Assembly (NCBI GenBank): GCA_002786715.1
Contig: PCTW01000010.1
Span: forward strand, 1 to 64,000
Direction: 5' to 3'
Source: Bdellovibrio sp. CG22_combo_CG10-13_8_21_14_all_39_27
GTDB lineage: Bacteria; Bdellovibrionota; Bacteriovoracia; Bacteriovoracales; Bacteriovoracaceae
Length of the DNA stretch: 64,000 nucleotides
The position numbers and the translations under genes are program-made. The notes below the pieces were generated by a model. The model worked only from the letters and a program-made list of their open reading frames with translations, ran no database searches and was not told the DNA's origin. Positions 8,343-15,883 of this stretch are shown here, one piece after another. Positions within the stretch are counted from its first letter, which is position 1. Every line of letters starts with the position of its first letter.

Positions 8343-9081
8343 AAAAACTCTTTATGAAATCAACGGGAATTGGGAAGAAGGTTGTGGTATTGCCGTCACC
8401 AGTTGAAATATCCTTCATCGTTTCTAGATAACGAAGAGTAATGGCATTTGGGGCTTTATCTAAAACCATTGCAGCTTCTGATAATTTCTTAGATGCCTCG
8501 AGTTCACCTTCTGCTGAAATAATTTTTGCGCGCTTATTTCTTTCTGCTTCAGCTTGTTTGGCCATCGCTCTTTGCATTTCAATCGGAAGATCAATCGCTT
8601 TGACTTCTACCGCCGAAACTTTGACTCCCCAAGGCTCTGTTTGATCATCGAGAATGACTTGAAGTGAACTATTGATCTTATCTCTATTTTGAAGAATTTG
8701 ATCGAGTTCATATTGACCGATGACTGATCTTAAAGTTGTTTGTGAAATCTGAGCGGTTGCCTGATAATAATTTTCCACAGAGATAATCGCCTTTTCAGGA
8801 TTGCTCACTCTGAAATAAACAACTCCATTCACTTTTAATGTCACGTTATCTTTTGTGATGATATCTTGTGAAGGTACATCCATTGTGACTGTTCGTAGAT
8901 CAACTCGAACCATTTTTTCAATTCCAGGAATTAAAATAATGAGGCCTGGACCTCTTAGACCAGTAAATCGACCAAGGCGGAAAACTACAGCGCGTTCATA
9001 TTCTTGAAGCACTTTGATTGTGCTGAAAATAAGAATTCCCCCAATGATAATAAAAGGCAATAAAGGCGCTAAGCTAAACAT
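8326..9081 (-). CDS. Slipin (stomatin/SPFH-Band 7 family membrane protein)
   Basis: A 251-residue member of the SPFH family. An N-terminal hydrophobic hairpin (FSLAPLLPFIIIGGILIFS) is followed by the conserved slipin core: EYERAVVFRLGRF, GPGLIILIPGIEKM, RTVTMDVPSQDIITKDNV, and later EPWGVKVSAVEVKAIDLP. A helical AKQAEAERNKRAKIISAEGE segment follows. Slipins oligomerise at the inner membrane, form lipid-associated scaffolds and are often paired with an NfeD partner. Here an NfeD gene does lie on the same strand, but 1.5 kb upstream behind an inserted oppositely oriented gene. AAGGAA precedes the ATG. The gene is followed by overlapping DOMON-like and EEP genes in the same direction. Confidence 0.93.
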   Translation of the reverse strand: MFSLAPLLPFIIIGGILIFSTIKVLQEYERAVVFRLGRFTGLRGPGLIILIPGIEKMVRVDLRTVTMDVPSQDIITKDNVTLKVNGVVYFRVSNPEKAIISVENYYQATAQISQTTLRSVIGQYELDQILQNRDKINSSLQVILDDQTEPWGVKVSAVEVKAIDLPIEMQRAMAKQAEAERNKRAKIISAEGELEASKKLSEAAMVLDKAPNAITLRYLETMKDISTGDGNTTTFFPIPVDFIKSFFEKRS

Positions 9082-9205
9082 ATAAATTCCTTTGTTTAAG
9101 ACCCCCTTATTGTGGACAAAAGCATGTGAAAGATAAAGTAAAACCGCATTACTTGATCAATTTGCTTTTATTTATGATTTCACTCACAACGTCGATAAGA
9201 TAGCG

Positions 9206-10576
9206 ATGAAATTTGCTTTTCAAATTGTTCTTTTGCTTTGCTTTCTTTCAGGCCATGCATATGGTCAAGAAAGAGTTTTCGGTCGTCAAATGCCTTCAAT
9301 GAATCCCGGAGATTATGTCGACAATAAAGATGCAAAAGCAGCATTAACTGATGCTTATAAATGGTATCGAGAGAATAAAGACAAAGATCCGATTGGTAAC
9401 AACGCTTATAAAAATTATTTGTATGAGCAAGATCAGATTGAGGCCAGAAATGATGTCGCTTGTGCTGATTGTCCCAGATTCACCAAACTAACAAAGCAAG
9501 TCAATGATGTTCTCAAAGTCATGGCGAGGGATCCAAAGATGAGTGAGACCGATTTGGTCGAAGAAATTGGCTCACTTGACGCCATGTATGCCATTACCAT
9601 GGATGTGTCTCGCTATAATGGACCTCACAATTGTTTTCGCTCAGAGCTTAATTTTTATGATTTTGAGTCAAAAAACTTTTCCTTTGAAGATCAAAAAGCA
9701 GTGCTCATCATGACTAAAAATATAGATGCAAGCCAAATTACTGCTATTCAAATGAGAATGCCTGGTTCAAAAAAGATTTATTACTATAGAGGAAAACCTC
9801 CTCATCAAGACAAGATTGTTAAAGTCTCGATTGATGGTAATAACAAAGCTAAAGTAGATTATTTTGTCATGCGGGAACTGGCCGCAGATAAAAAAAGAGA
9901 TGAGAAATTGATCAAAAGCTTTGATCCTAAAAAGTTAGCGGAAGAAGAGGCCAAGGCAAAAGCTCTTATCAATGATTGCACTAAAAAGCGAAAACTAAAG
10001 GGCTATATAGATAGTTACGATTCTCGTTATGATGAAAACTGTAAACTCATTGGTGATGAAAAATCATATTTTAAAACCAATTATGGAGTTGGCTTAGAAA
10101 CCAATGGATTTTTGCCCAGGAAATTAGTTGTCCTTGAAGCTGAAGGAAAAACTCCAATTGTGGAAGGTATTAATGCCACAGTTAAAACAGAGGTGAGTTC
10201 TAGTAAGCGTGAAGTAGAATTGGGATTAAAAGATGATAAAAATGAAGCCTACGTTACAATGAAGGCAAATGATCAAGGCAAGGCGGAGGTCGGAGTTCCC
10301 TATAAGTTTAATGTCTATGCCACTGACCTGAATATAAATGGACAAGTGATTGTCGGTAACCAAGGTGATCAAAAAACATCTTTCGTCTTAAAAGAGGGAA
10401 CTGAGGCCATTGCTAATTTCGATATTGGTCAAGATCAGAATCGTGAATTCGCCTCTGTCGGAAAATCCACTAAGATCGGCGATGGAAATTTGAGCATTAA
10501 GTTTGAGACGGCCAGAGATAAACATACAGACGCCATTAGTAAAGGTGCCTGGTTTCGCTATTCTATCCAATGGTAG
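9206..10576 (+). CDS. Secreted protein of unknown function between slipin and NfeD
   Basis: A 456-residue protein with a clear Sec signal peptide (MKFAFQIVLLLCFLSGHAYGQ). I do not recognise a family. It has a CADCPRF cysteine pair near residue 75, two further cysteines around residues 260-280 within a charged helical stretch, and a C-terminal 130 residues rich in alternating hydrophobic and polar residues ending in SIQW. The aromatic C-terminus and beta-rich tail resemble an outer-membrane-associated domain, but the length of the soluble N-terminal region argues against a simple porin. It stands alone on the plus strand. The stop lies one base from the stop side of the convergent NfeD gene, so no separate terminator fits between them. 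Confidence 0.75.
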   Translation: MKFAFQIVLLLCFLSGHAYGQERVFGRQMPSMNPGDYVDNKDAKAALTDAYKWYRENKDKDPIGNNAYKNYLYEQDQIEARNDVACADCPRFTKLTKQVNDVLKVMARDPKMSETDLVEEIGSLDAMYAITMDVSRYNGPHNCFRSELNFYDFESKNFSFEDQKAVLIMTKNIDASQITAIQMRMPGSKKIYYYRGKPPHQDKIVKVSIDGNNKAKVDYFVMRELAADKKRDEKLIKSFDPKKLAEEEAKAKALINDCTKKRKLKGYIDSYDSRYDENCKLIGDEKSYFKTNYGVGLETNGFLPRKLVVLEAEGKTPIVEGINATVKTEVSSSKREVELGLKDDKNEAYVTMKANDQGKAEVGVPYKFNVYATDLNINGQVIVGNQGDQKTSFVLKEGTEAIANFDIGQDQNREFASVGKSTKIGDGNLSIKFETARDKHTDAISKGAWFRYSIQW

Positions 10577-10577
10577 T

Positions 10578-11882
10578 TCACGTTAAATAGGAATCTTCCT
10601 GCTGTGAAATAACAATCTCATCTCCCAACCCCAATGCCGCTTTAGATTTTAGCTTCCAGACTTCACCTTGAACTTTAACTTGATATTCATTTTGTCCTTG
10701 ATGAATTCCTAAATCTTCAATGACGACTGCACGATGACCAACCATGGAATTGAATTTTGTTTTACCAATATTTTTATGATCTCTGGCAATGGTATAAGCA
10801 ATGAATAGAATGAAGACGCCAACGGCAGCAGCTGCCGAAATAATAACAGAATTGCTTAGCTCGAGATAGGCATTGTCTGTGCGATATAGAAACAGCGAAC
10901 CAATTATTAATGCCGTCATCCCTGAAATAGTGAGAAGCCCAAAACTAGTGATGTAAACTTCAAGAACAAAAAGGACGAAGGCCAAAGCAATCAGGCCAAG
11001 AGCTCCAAAGTTTAAGGGGAGAACCTGGAATCCGATTCCTGCTAATATAAGAGCAAGCACGCCAAATCCGCCGGCAATAAATCCGCCTGGCGCTTGCAAC
11101 TCAAAATAGATGAGTGCAGCCCCAATGAGAAAGAGAATGTAGGCGAGTGAAGGATTGGCCAGTATGTTGAGGAGTTTTTGACCTAAGTCCATATCAAAGG
11201 CGACAAAAACAGCATCAACTGTATTTAATTGAAATGTTTTACCTTTAATGAGTAAGCTTCGCTGATTGAGAAAAGTCCTTAATTCTTTTTTACTATTTAC
11301 AATTCCATCGATTAGTTTTTTTGAAAGGGCCTCGCGTGCTTTGTAGCTGGCGGCCTGGCTAATCATCTCGCCAAATCCTTTGGGGTCACGTCCGCGAGTT
11401 TCGGCCAAGCTTTGAACAAGAGCTACTAAATCATTTACAGCCTTGCTTTTAACATCTGATTGCTTGATATCTCCTGACATTTCAATTGGAGTTGCAGCTC
11501 CAATATTTGTACCTTCGCTCATGATGAGAATATGAGCACCGCTGGCAATTATTGAACCAGCGCTCGTCGCAGAGGCCCCTTCTGGTCTAATCCAAACAGC
11601 GATTGGAATATCGCTTTCCCCGAAAAGAGTTAAGATCTCTTTGGTCGTACTTACTAGTCCACCTGGTGTATTGATTGTGATGAGGATGAGCTCATGCTCT
11701 TTATCGCGCGCTTCTTTTATTCCTGACTCAATATAATTGAGAGTGGCTGGGTTTATTGATGAATGGACATCAAGTTCTAAAATACTTTTAATGTTAAGTT
11801 GCGATTTTTCTTGTGCAGAAGAGCTGAAAAAGGGAATAATAATTAAACTCAAGAGAGAAACTATTTTTAATATATATGTCAT
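10578..11882 (-). CDS. NfeD-family membrane-bound ClpP-class serine protease
   Basis: A 434-residue full-length NfeD protein: signal peptide (MTYILKIVSLLSLIIIPFF), a ClpP/SppA-like protease domain, a four-to-five helix membrane region (about residues 235-350) and a C-terminal OB-fold NfeD domain (MVGHRAVVIEDLGIHQG to the end). In the protease domain, ITINTPGG, the serine in ATSAGS (about Ser107) and the lysine in KAVND (about Lys147) match the Ser/Lys dyad of the archaeal homologue PH1510. NfeD proteases usually act with a slipin partner. The start at 11882 is preferred over the longer frame because it opens the signal peptide and has GAGG upstream. Only 15 bases separate it from the divergent guanine-deaminase start. 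Confidence 0.92.
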   Translation of the reverse strand: MTYILKIVSLLSLIIIPFFSSSAQEKSQLNIKSILELDVHSSINPATLNYIESGIKEARDKEHELILITINTPGGLVSTTKEILTLFGESDIPIAVWIRPEGASATSAGSIIASGAHILIMSEGTNIGAATPIEMSGDIKQSDVKSKAVNDLVALVQSLAETRGRDPKGFGEMISQAASYKAREALSKKLIDGIVNSKKELRTFLNQRSLLIKGKTFQLNTVDAVFVAFDMDLGQKLLNILANPSLAYILFLIGAALIYFELQAPGGFIAGGFGVLALILAGIGFQVLPLNFGALGLIALAFVLFVLEVYITSFGLLTISGMTALIIGSLFLYRTDNAYLELSNSVIISAAAAVGVFILFIAYTIARDHKNIGKTKFNSMVGHRAVVIEDLGIHQGQNEYQVKVQGEVWKLKSKAALGLGDEIVISQQEDSYLT

Positions 11883-11897
11883 AGGTAGCCTCGCATT

Positions 11898-13211
11898 ATG
11901 AAATTTAAATACAAAATTATTCATTGTGATTATATCAGTCCTCTCAGTCAAAAGTCATGCTCTGTTGGCAAAGGGGGAGCACTTGTCTTAGTAAAAAAAG
12001 GCGAAGATTACGTCATTGAGCAGTATTTAAAGAGTTCAGCTTTAAAACGCTTCAAAGAGTCCAATCAATCGAAGTTTCAGGAATGCGATTATGGACAATC
12101 TGTCGCGGTTCCAGGCTTTTATGATATGCATTTTCATTGGGTTCAAGACGATGTTCGCAATATGCCTAAGGATTCGCTTCTCACTTGGCTTTCAGAGTAC
12201 ACCTGGCCCACTGAAGCCAAGTACAAGAGTCAAAGTTACTGCGAGAAAAAGGCCATCCATTTCGCTCAAGAACTCAAAGATGCAGGAACGATTGGAGGAG
12301 GTTGTTATTCAAGCCTTCATCCCCATAGTGTTGATCATGCCTTTAAGCATTTCGTTGGCGATTTTGTGATTGGTCATGTTTTGATGGACATGAATTCTCC
12401 CAAATATTTAACTCACAAAACCAGTGAGGCTAAAAAAATGATAAGCGCTTATATAAAAAAATATCGACAGAGTTATGCTGTCACACCTCGTTTTGCACCA
12501 ACAACTCATCCCGAACTTATGAGGTTTGCCTCTGCTTTATCAAGAAAATATAGATCTTTTATTCAGACCCACTTAGCTGAAACTCCCCAAGAAATTGAAT
12601 ATGTACTAGAGATCTATCGTCGTTTGAAAGGCTTTGAAGATGTTGCGAACTACACCGAAATTTATCATCGCTGTGGAATTTTAGGTCCAAGAACAATCAT
12701 GGGGCATGGTATTTATCTCTCGCCCAAAGAATGGAAACTTTTGGCCAAGACTAATACGGCCATCGCTCATTGCCCAACTTCAAATGCTCCTGTCAAAGAG
12801 TTGGGATTAGGTTCTGGACTCTTTGATTATCAAAGGGCCAATAAAGAAGGAGTTCGCTGGGCGCTAGCGAGTGATATTGGTGGTGGACCTTATCTTTCGA
12901 TGCTCGATGTGATGAATTCATTTCTATCTCAACATACGAGAGCATCAAAAAAGGTTTCGGCCGTAGATGCGCTCTATCGTTCAACATTGGCCGGTGCTGA
13001 AATTTTGAAATGTGATAAGGTGAGCGGAAGCTTAGAAAAAGGCAAACAAGGATCTTTTGTTCTGTTCAAACAATTTTCAAAATCGACCAGCGCTGAAATT
13101 CAAATTCGCGATTTGCTTGATTCTGTCAAAGGCAGAAGAGATAAGTATCAACGATTATCTCTCGCCACCTATCATCAGGGGGATTTGATCTCAAGCAAGA
13201 CAGGACAATGA
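11898..13211 (+). CDS. guaD: Guanine deaminase-like amidohydrolase
   Basis: A 437-residue metal-dependent amidohydrolase most like guanine deaminase, which converts guanine to xanthine in purine salvage or breakdown. Marks in order: the metal motif HFH (His78, His80) after PGFYDM, the segment SEYTWPTE (YTFPTE in guanine deaminases), QTHLAETPQEI, NYTEIYHRCGILG, MGHGIYLSPKE, IAHCPTSN with GSGLFDY, and the late metal aspartate in ALASDIGGGPYLSML. No signal peptide; cytoplasmic. The recognition depends on the GSGLFD/DIGGG blocks, which separate guanine deaminases from adenosine deaminase-like relatives. Its end overlaps convergent exonuclease III by 37 bases. An inosine-guanosine kinase gene lies 30 kb away in the same window. 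Confidence 0.85.
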   Translation: MKFKYKIIHCDYISPLSQKSCSVGKGGALVLVKKGEDYVIEQYLKSSALKRFKESNQSKFQECDYGQSVAVPGFYDMHFHWVQDDVRNMPKDSLLTWLSEYTWPTEAKYKSQSYCEKKAIHFAQELKDAGTIGGGCYSSLHPHSVDHAFKHFVGDFVIGHVLMDMNSPKYLTHKTSEAKKMISAYIKKYRQSYAVTPRFAPTTHPELMRFASALSRKYRSFIQTHLAETPQEIEYVLEIYRRLKGFEDVANYTEIYHRCGILGPRTIMGHGIYLSPKEWKLLAKTNTAIAHCPTSNAPVKELGLGSGLFDYQRANKEGVRWALASDIGGGPYLSMLDVMNSFLSQHTRASKKVSAVDALYRSTLAGAEILKCDKVSGSLEKGKQGSFVLFKQFSKSTSAEIQIRDLLDSVKGRRDKYQRLSLATYHQGDLISSKTGQ

Positions 13212-13978
13212 TCAGATCCTAGATCATCTTTGAATTGAGAAACGTTGAGAATGCGATCTCTAATTTCATTTTGGACAAAGAAATAATCTAAACGCCACCC
13301 AATGTTTCTTCCTCTACAGTCATTGCGATATGTCCACCATGTGTACTGATCTTTTATGTCACCGTGAATTTGACGAAATGTATCGGTAAAACCCGAATCT
13401 AAAAAAGTGGAAATCCATTCTCGCTCGATTGGTAAAAATCCTGTGGTTTCTTTGTTCTCTTTAGGATTAGCAAGATCTATTTCTCTATGAGAAGTGTTCA
13501 CATCACCACAAATAACAACTTTTCTTTTTTTAGATTCGGCATGAGCGAGCGCTGTATCAACAAGTTTTTGAGAAAAATTTAATTTATAAGGAACGCGGTT
13601 GTGATCTCTTTGTCCATTGGGGAAGTAGGCTCCCCAAATGCTCAGATCATCTATATCGATATAAACATTACGCCCTTCTTGATCGAATTCTTTAATTCCT
13701 AAGCCACAATTTATTTCATGAACGCGATGGAGTAAATTTTTTTTAACCCAAACTGCTGTCCCTGAATAACCTGGCCTCTCAGCAGGAAAATAAAAGGCCT
13801 CAAATTCTTCGGGACAAACGAGATCATCATCAAGTTGCTCTGGGGAAGCTTTGATTTCTTGTAAAAAAACCAGATCTGGATCGCGCTTTTGAATCCAAGG
13901 TCGAAAATGTTCTCGGGAAACAGCTCTCATCCCATTAATGTTCCAAGTAACTAATTTTAAGTGAGAAAGAGTGTCCAT
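13175..13978 (-). CDS. xth: Exodeoxyribonuclease III
   Basis: A 267-residue DNA-repair enzyme of the ExoIII/AP-endonuclease family. The standard blocks are present: LVTWNINGMRA at the N-terminus, DLVFLQEIKA (metal Glu), GYSGTAVWVK, WGAYFPNGQRD, VVICGDVNTSHREIDLANPK, TWWTYRNDCRGRNIGWRLDYFFV, and SDHCPVLLEI at the C-terminus with the catalytic Asp-His. It nicks DNA at abasic sites and degrades 3' ends. The ATG follows AAAGGACTTTAACC. It is divergent from an XRE regulator gene across a 150-base region that carries an 8-bp inverted repeat, and it overlaps the end of guaD. Confidence 0.96.
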   Translation of the reverse strand: MDTLSHLKLVTWNINGMRAVSREHFRPWIQKRDPDLVFLQEIKASPEQLDDDLVCPEEFEAFYFPAERPGYSGTAVWVKKNLLHRVHEINCGLGIKEFDQEGRNVYIDIDDLSIWGAYFPNGQRDHNRVPYKLNFSQKLVDTALAHAESKKRKVVICGDVNTSHREIDLANPKENKETTGFLPIEREWISTFLDSGFTDTFRQIHGDIKDQYTWWTYRNDCRGRNIGWRLDYFFVQNEIRDRILNVSQFKDDLGSDHCPVLLEIKSP

Positions 13979-14000
13979 TGGTTAAAGTCCTTTGTGTTTA

Positions 14001-14027
14001 TAAGTATTTGATATTAGGCAATACTTA
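14001..14027. promoter_or_regulatory. Candidate operator: 8-bp inverted repeat upstream of the XRE regulator
   Basis: TAAGTATT at 14001-14008 is matched perfectly by AATACTTA at 14020-14027, with an 11-base spacer. It lies in the 150-base divergent region between exonuclease III and the XRE-type regulator, 23 bases upstream of the xth start and about 100 bases upstream of the regulator start. Dimeric HTH regulators usually bind repeats of this size, so autoregulation is plausible; this is inference from position and symmetry. Confidence 0.4.
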
Positions 14028-14128
14028 AGATTGTTGTGCAATATTAACGAAGATTTATTTCTAAATATCCTTTATGTTCCGATAGAATAATTTTAGCAAA
14101 GTTAATCGTCAAACGATGGAGTTTTGAT

Positions 14129-14464
14129 ATGAGTAAGATGAGATGTTTTGATAATATTGCAAAACTAATTAGAGAAAAGAGAACAAGTCATTCAAAAGGC
14201 TATTCTCAATCGGAGCTTTCCCACTTATTGGGTTACAAAAATGGTCAGTTCATTTCTAACGTTGAGAGAGCTCTCTGTAATATTCCTTTAAAAATGTTAA
14301 CGAGAGTCGCTGAAGTTCTCGATATTGATCCTCGCGATGTTAGAGATGCTATTTTGAAGGATCAGGAGATTACTCTTGATAATTACTTGAAGCTCGCTTC
14401 AGGATCAAGAGCTCCAAACGATCAAAGACAATTAGGAGTAGGTGAAGTCGCTCATACTCTTTAG
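14129..14464 (+). CDS. XRE-family HTH transcriptional regulator
   Basis: A 111-residue protein. Residues from about 25 to 80 form a Cro/CI-type helix-turn-helix: YSQSELSHLLGYKNGQFISN, VERALCNIPLKMLTRVAEVL and DIDPRDVRDAIL. The recognition helix would be around GQFISNVERA. The remaining 30 residues are polar with no second domain. GGAG lies eight bases before the ATG. The gene stands alone, divergent from xth, with an inverted repeat upstream that could be its operator. Its stop codon overlaps the stop of the convergent TPR-protein gene by four bases. Target genes are unknown. Confidence 0.85.
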   Translation: MSKMRCFDNIAKLIREKRTSHSKGYSQSELSHLLGYKNGQFISNVERALCNIPLKMLTRVAEVLDIDPRDVRDAILKDQEITLDNYLKLASGSRAPNDQRQLGVGEVAHTL

Positions 14465-15825
14465 TTCATTTGAACGCGAGCATTATCTAGTTCTTCAATG
14501 TCTTTTTGATCTATAAATCTTTTTTCGCTTAAAGGTGAAACTTCTAGTTTCACCTTGTACTCATCAATGTTGTAGTCTTTTGCAAGAACGTTATCATCTC
14601 GATTGAGTGTTTTTCCTAAATTTTCCCAAGTTAAATTGGCCTGCATAAGCCAACAACCCATTCCATCCATTTTTCGGCAAGTTCTCGATGAGAATTCCTC
14701 AACGAGTACTGGTTTGCCTTGGCGCAAATTATTGTACAAGGCCATCTTTTCTATCACTAAGGGAACTTTTCCTTTAAAAATAGTATCGATTCTATTTAAA
14801 TTTTTCTCAGCGAGATCAAATTTCTCCTGCCTGATTTTGATGGCCGTGTCGAGCGCAAGCTTTCCTTTTTCGTCAAACCGATCGGATTGAACTCGAGAAA
14901 GGATCTCTTCGCCCTCGCTCCATTGTTCTAGCAACCAAATAAGTGGTAAAATTCTTTCCATCGCATTGAGTGAATTTGATTTGTACTTGAGTGCTAGCTT
15001 GAAATGGCCGTAGGCCAACTCGTATTCCTTCGAATCGAGTCTTAAGTTTCCTTTTATATTTTCAGCATTGGATGAATCAATATCTTCGATGAATTCAAAA
15101 GCCTTTTTCTTATTGCCTGTGCGAAAATAGATAAAGCCAATGAGTTCTCGAATTTTTTGGGAGCGATAAGCCTCTTCAGGCAATGCCTCTAAATATTTTA
15201 GGGCCACATTTTCTCGATTTAAATACAAAGATAGTTTTAACCAAATTTTGGTAATTTCAATATCCCCTAGAATGGCCCTCATGCTTTCAAAACCAGTTCC
15301 TCTTAAAAGAGCTTGATCATTATTTTTGACGTCTGCCATTACCCTTGTCCAGTATTGATCGGTGGGGGATTTGGTAAAAGTTGTACCTAGACATGTTCTG
15401 AATTCATCATTGAAGCTTTCTTTGTCATTAAGTGCAAATCGGGCCAACATTTTAATCATACAAACTTGCTGGTAAAACTTAGCATCGTTAAAAATTGGAT
15501 GCGAAGTTGCACTAATACTTTTCTTATAATCTTCTTCAATAAAATAGATAAGTGAGAGATATCGTTTTTTAACTAAGGCGACTTTGTCGATATGGTTAGG
15601 TATCCTATCGAGAAAAAATTTTGCGGCTTCAGTTTTGCCTTCGATGATGGCCTTCTTGGCGAGCTTCAATGCCACTAAATGTCCTGCTCGTCGGGCCATT
15701 TCTGTTTGCTGTTGATAGAGTTCCACCTCTTGATCGTTATAATACCTCCAATCATCACGCACCATTCTTCCTGCATAGAGAGTATTTGAGATAAAGAGTA
15801 GGATAATGGTCATTTTTTTCCGCAT
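14461..15825 (-). CDS. Secreted TPR-like helical repeat protein
   Basis: A 454-residue protein with a signal peptide (MRKKMTIILLFISNTLYAG) and an all-helical mature region resembling tetratricopeptide repeats. Recurrent motifs with the A-L/Y-G-A-F spacing include ALKLAKKAIIEGKTEAAKFF, LRLDSKEYELAYGHFKLALK and FIYFRTGNKKKAFEFIEDI. A cysteine pair lies near the end (RTCRKMDGMGCWLMQA). TPR proteins in the periplasm usually act as assembly scaffolds. No family-specific assignment is possible. It lies tail to tail with the XRE gene (4-base stop overlap) and is divergent from the next secreted protein. Confidence 0.72.
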   Translation of the reverse strand: MRKKMTIILLFISNTLYAGRMVRDDWRYYNDQEVELYQQQTEMARRAGHLVALKLAKKAIIEGKTEAAKFFLDRIPNHIDKVALVKKRYLSLIYFIEEDYKKSISATSHPIFNDAKFYQQVCMIKMLARFALNDKESFNDEFRTCLGTTFTKSPTDQYWTRVMADVKNNDQALLRGTGFESMRAILGDIEITKIWLKLSLYLNRENVALKYLEALPEEAYRSQKIRELIGFIYFRTGNKKKAFEFIEDIDSSNAENIKGNLRLDSKEYELAYGHFKLALKYKSNSLNAMERILPLIWLLEQWSEGEEILSRVQSDRFDEKGKLALDTAIKIRQEKFDLAEKNLNRIDTIFKGKVPLVIEKMALYNNLRQGKPVLVEEFSSRTCRKMDGMGCWLMQANLTWENLGKTLNRDDNVLAKDYNIDEYKVKLEVSPLSEKRFIDQKDIEELDNARVQMN

Positions 15826-15883
15826 ATCTAACTTATCGAATTGAAATAAAGAATCCCTTATGACTATTCCGAAAAGAAGTGTA

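Noticed and set aside
14129-14464. XRE regulator considered as part of a restriction or toxin-antitoxin module.
   Set aside because: Neighbours are exonuclease III and an unrelated TPR protein; there is no methyltransferase, nuclease or toxin next to it.
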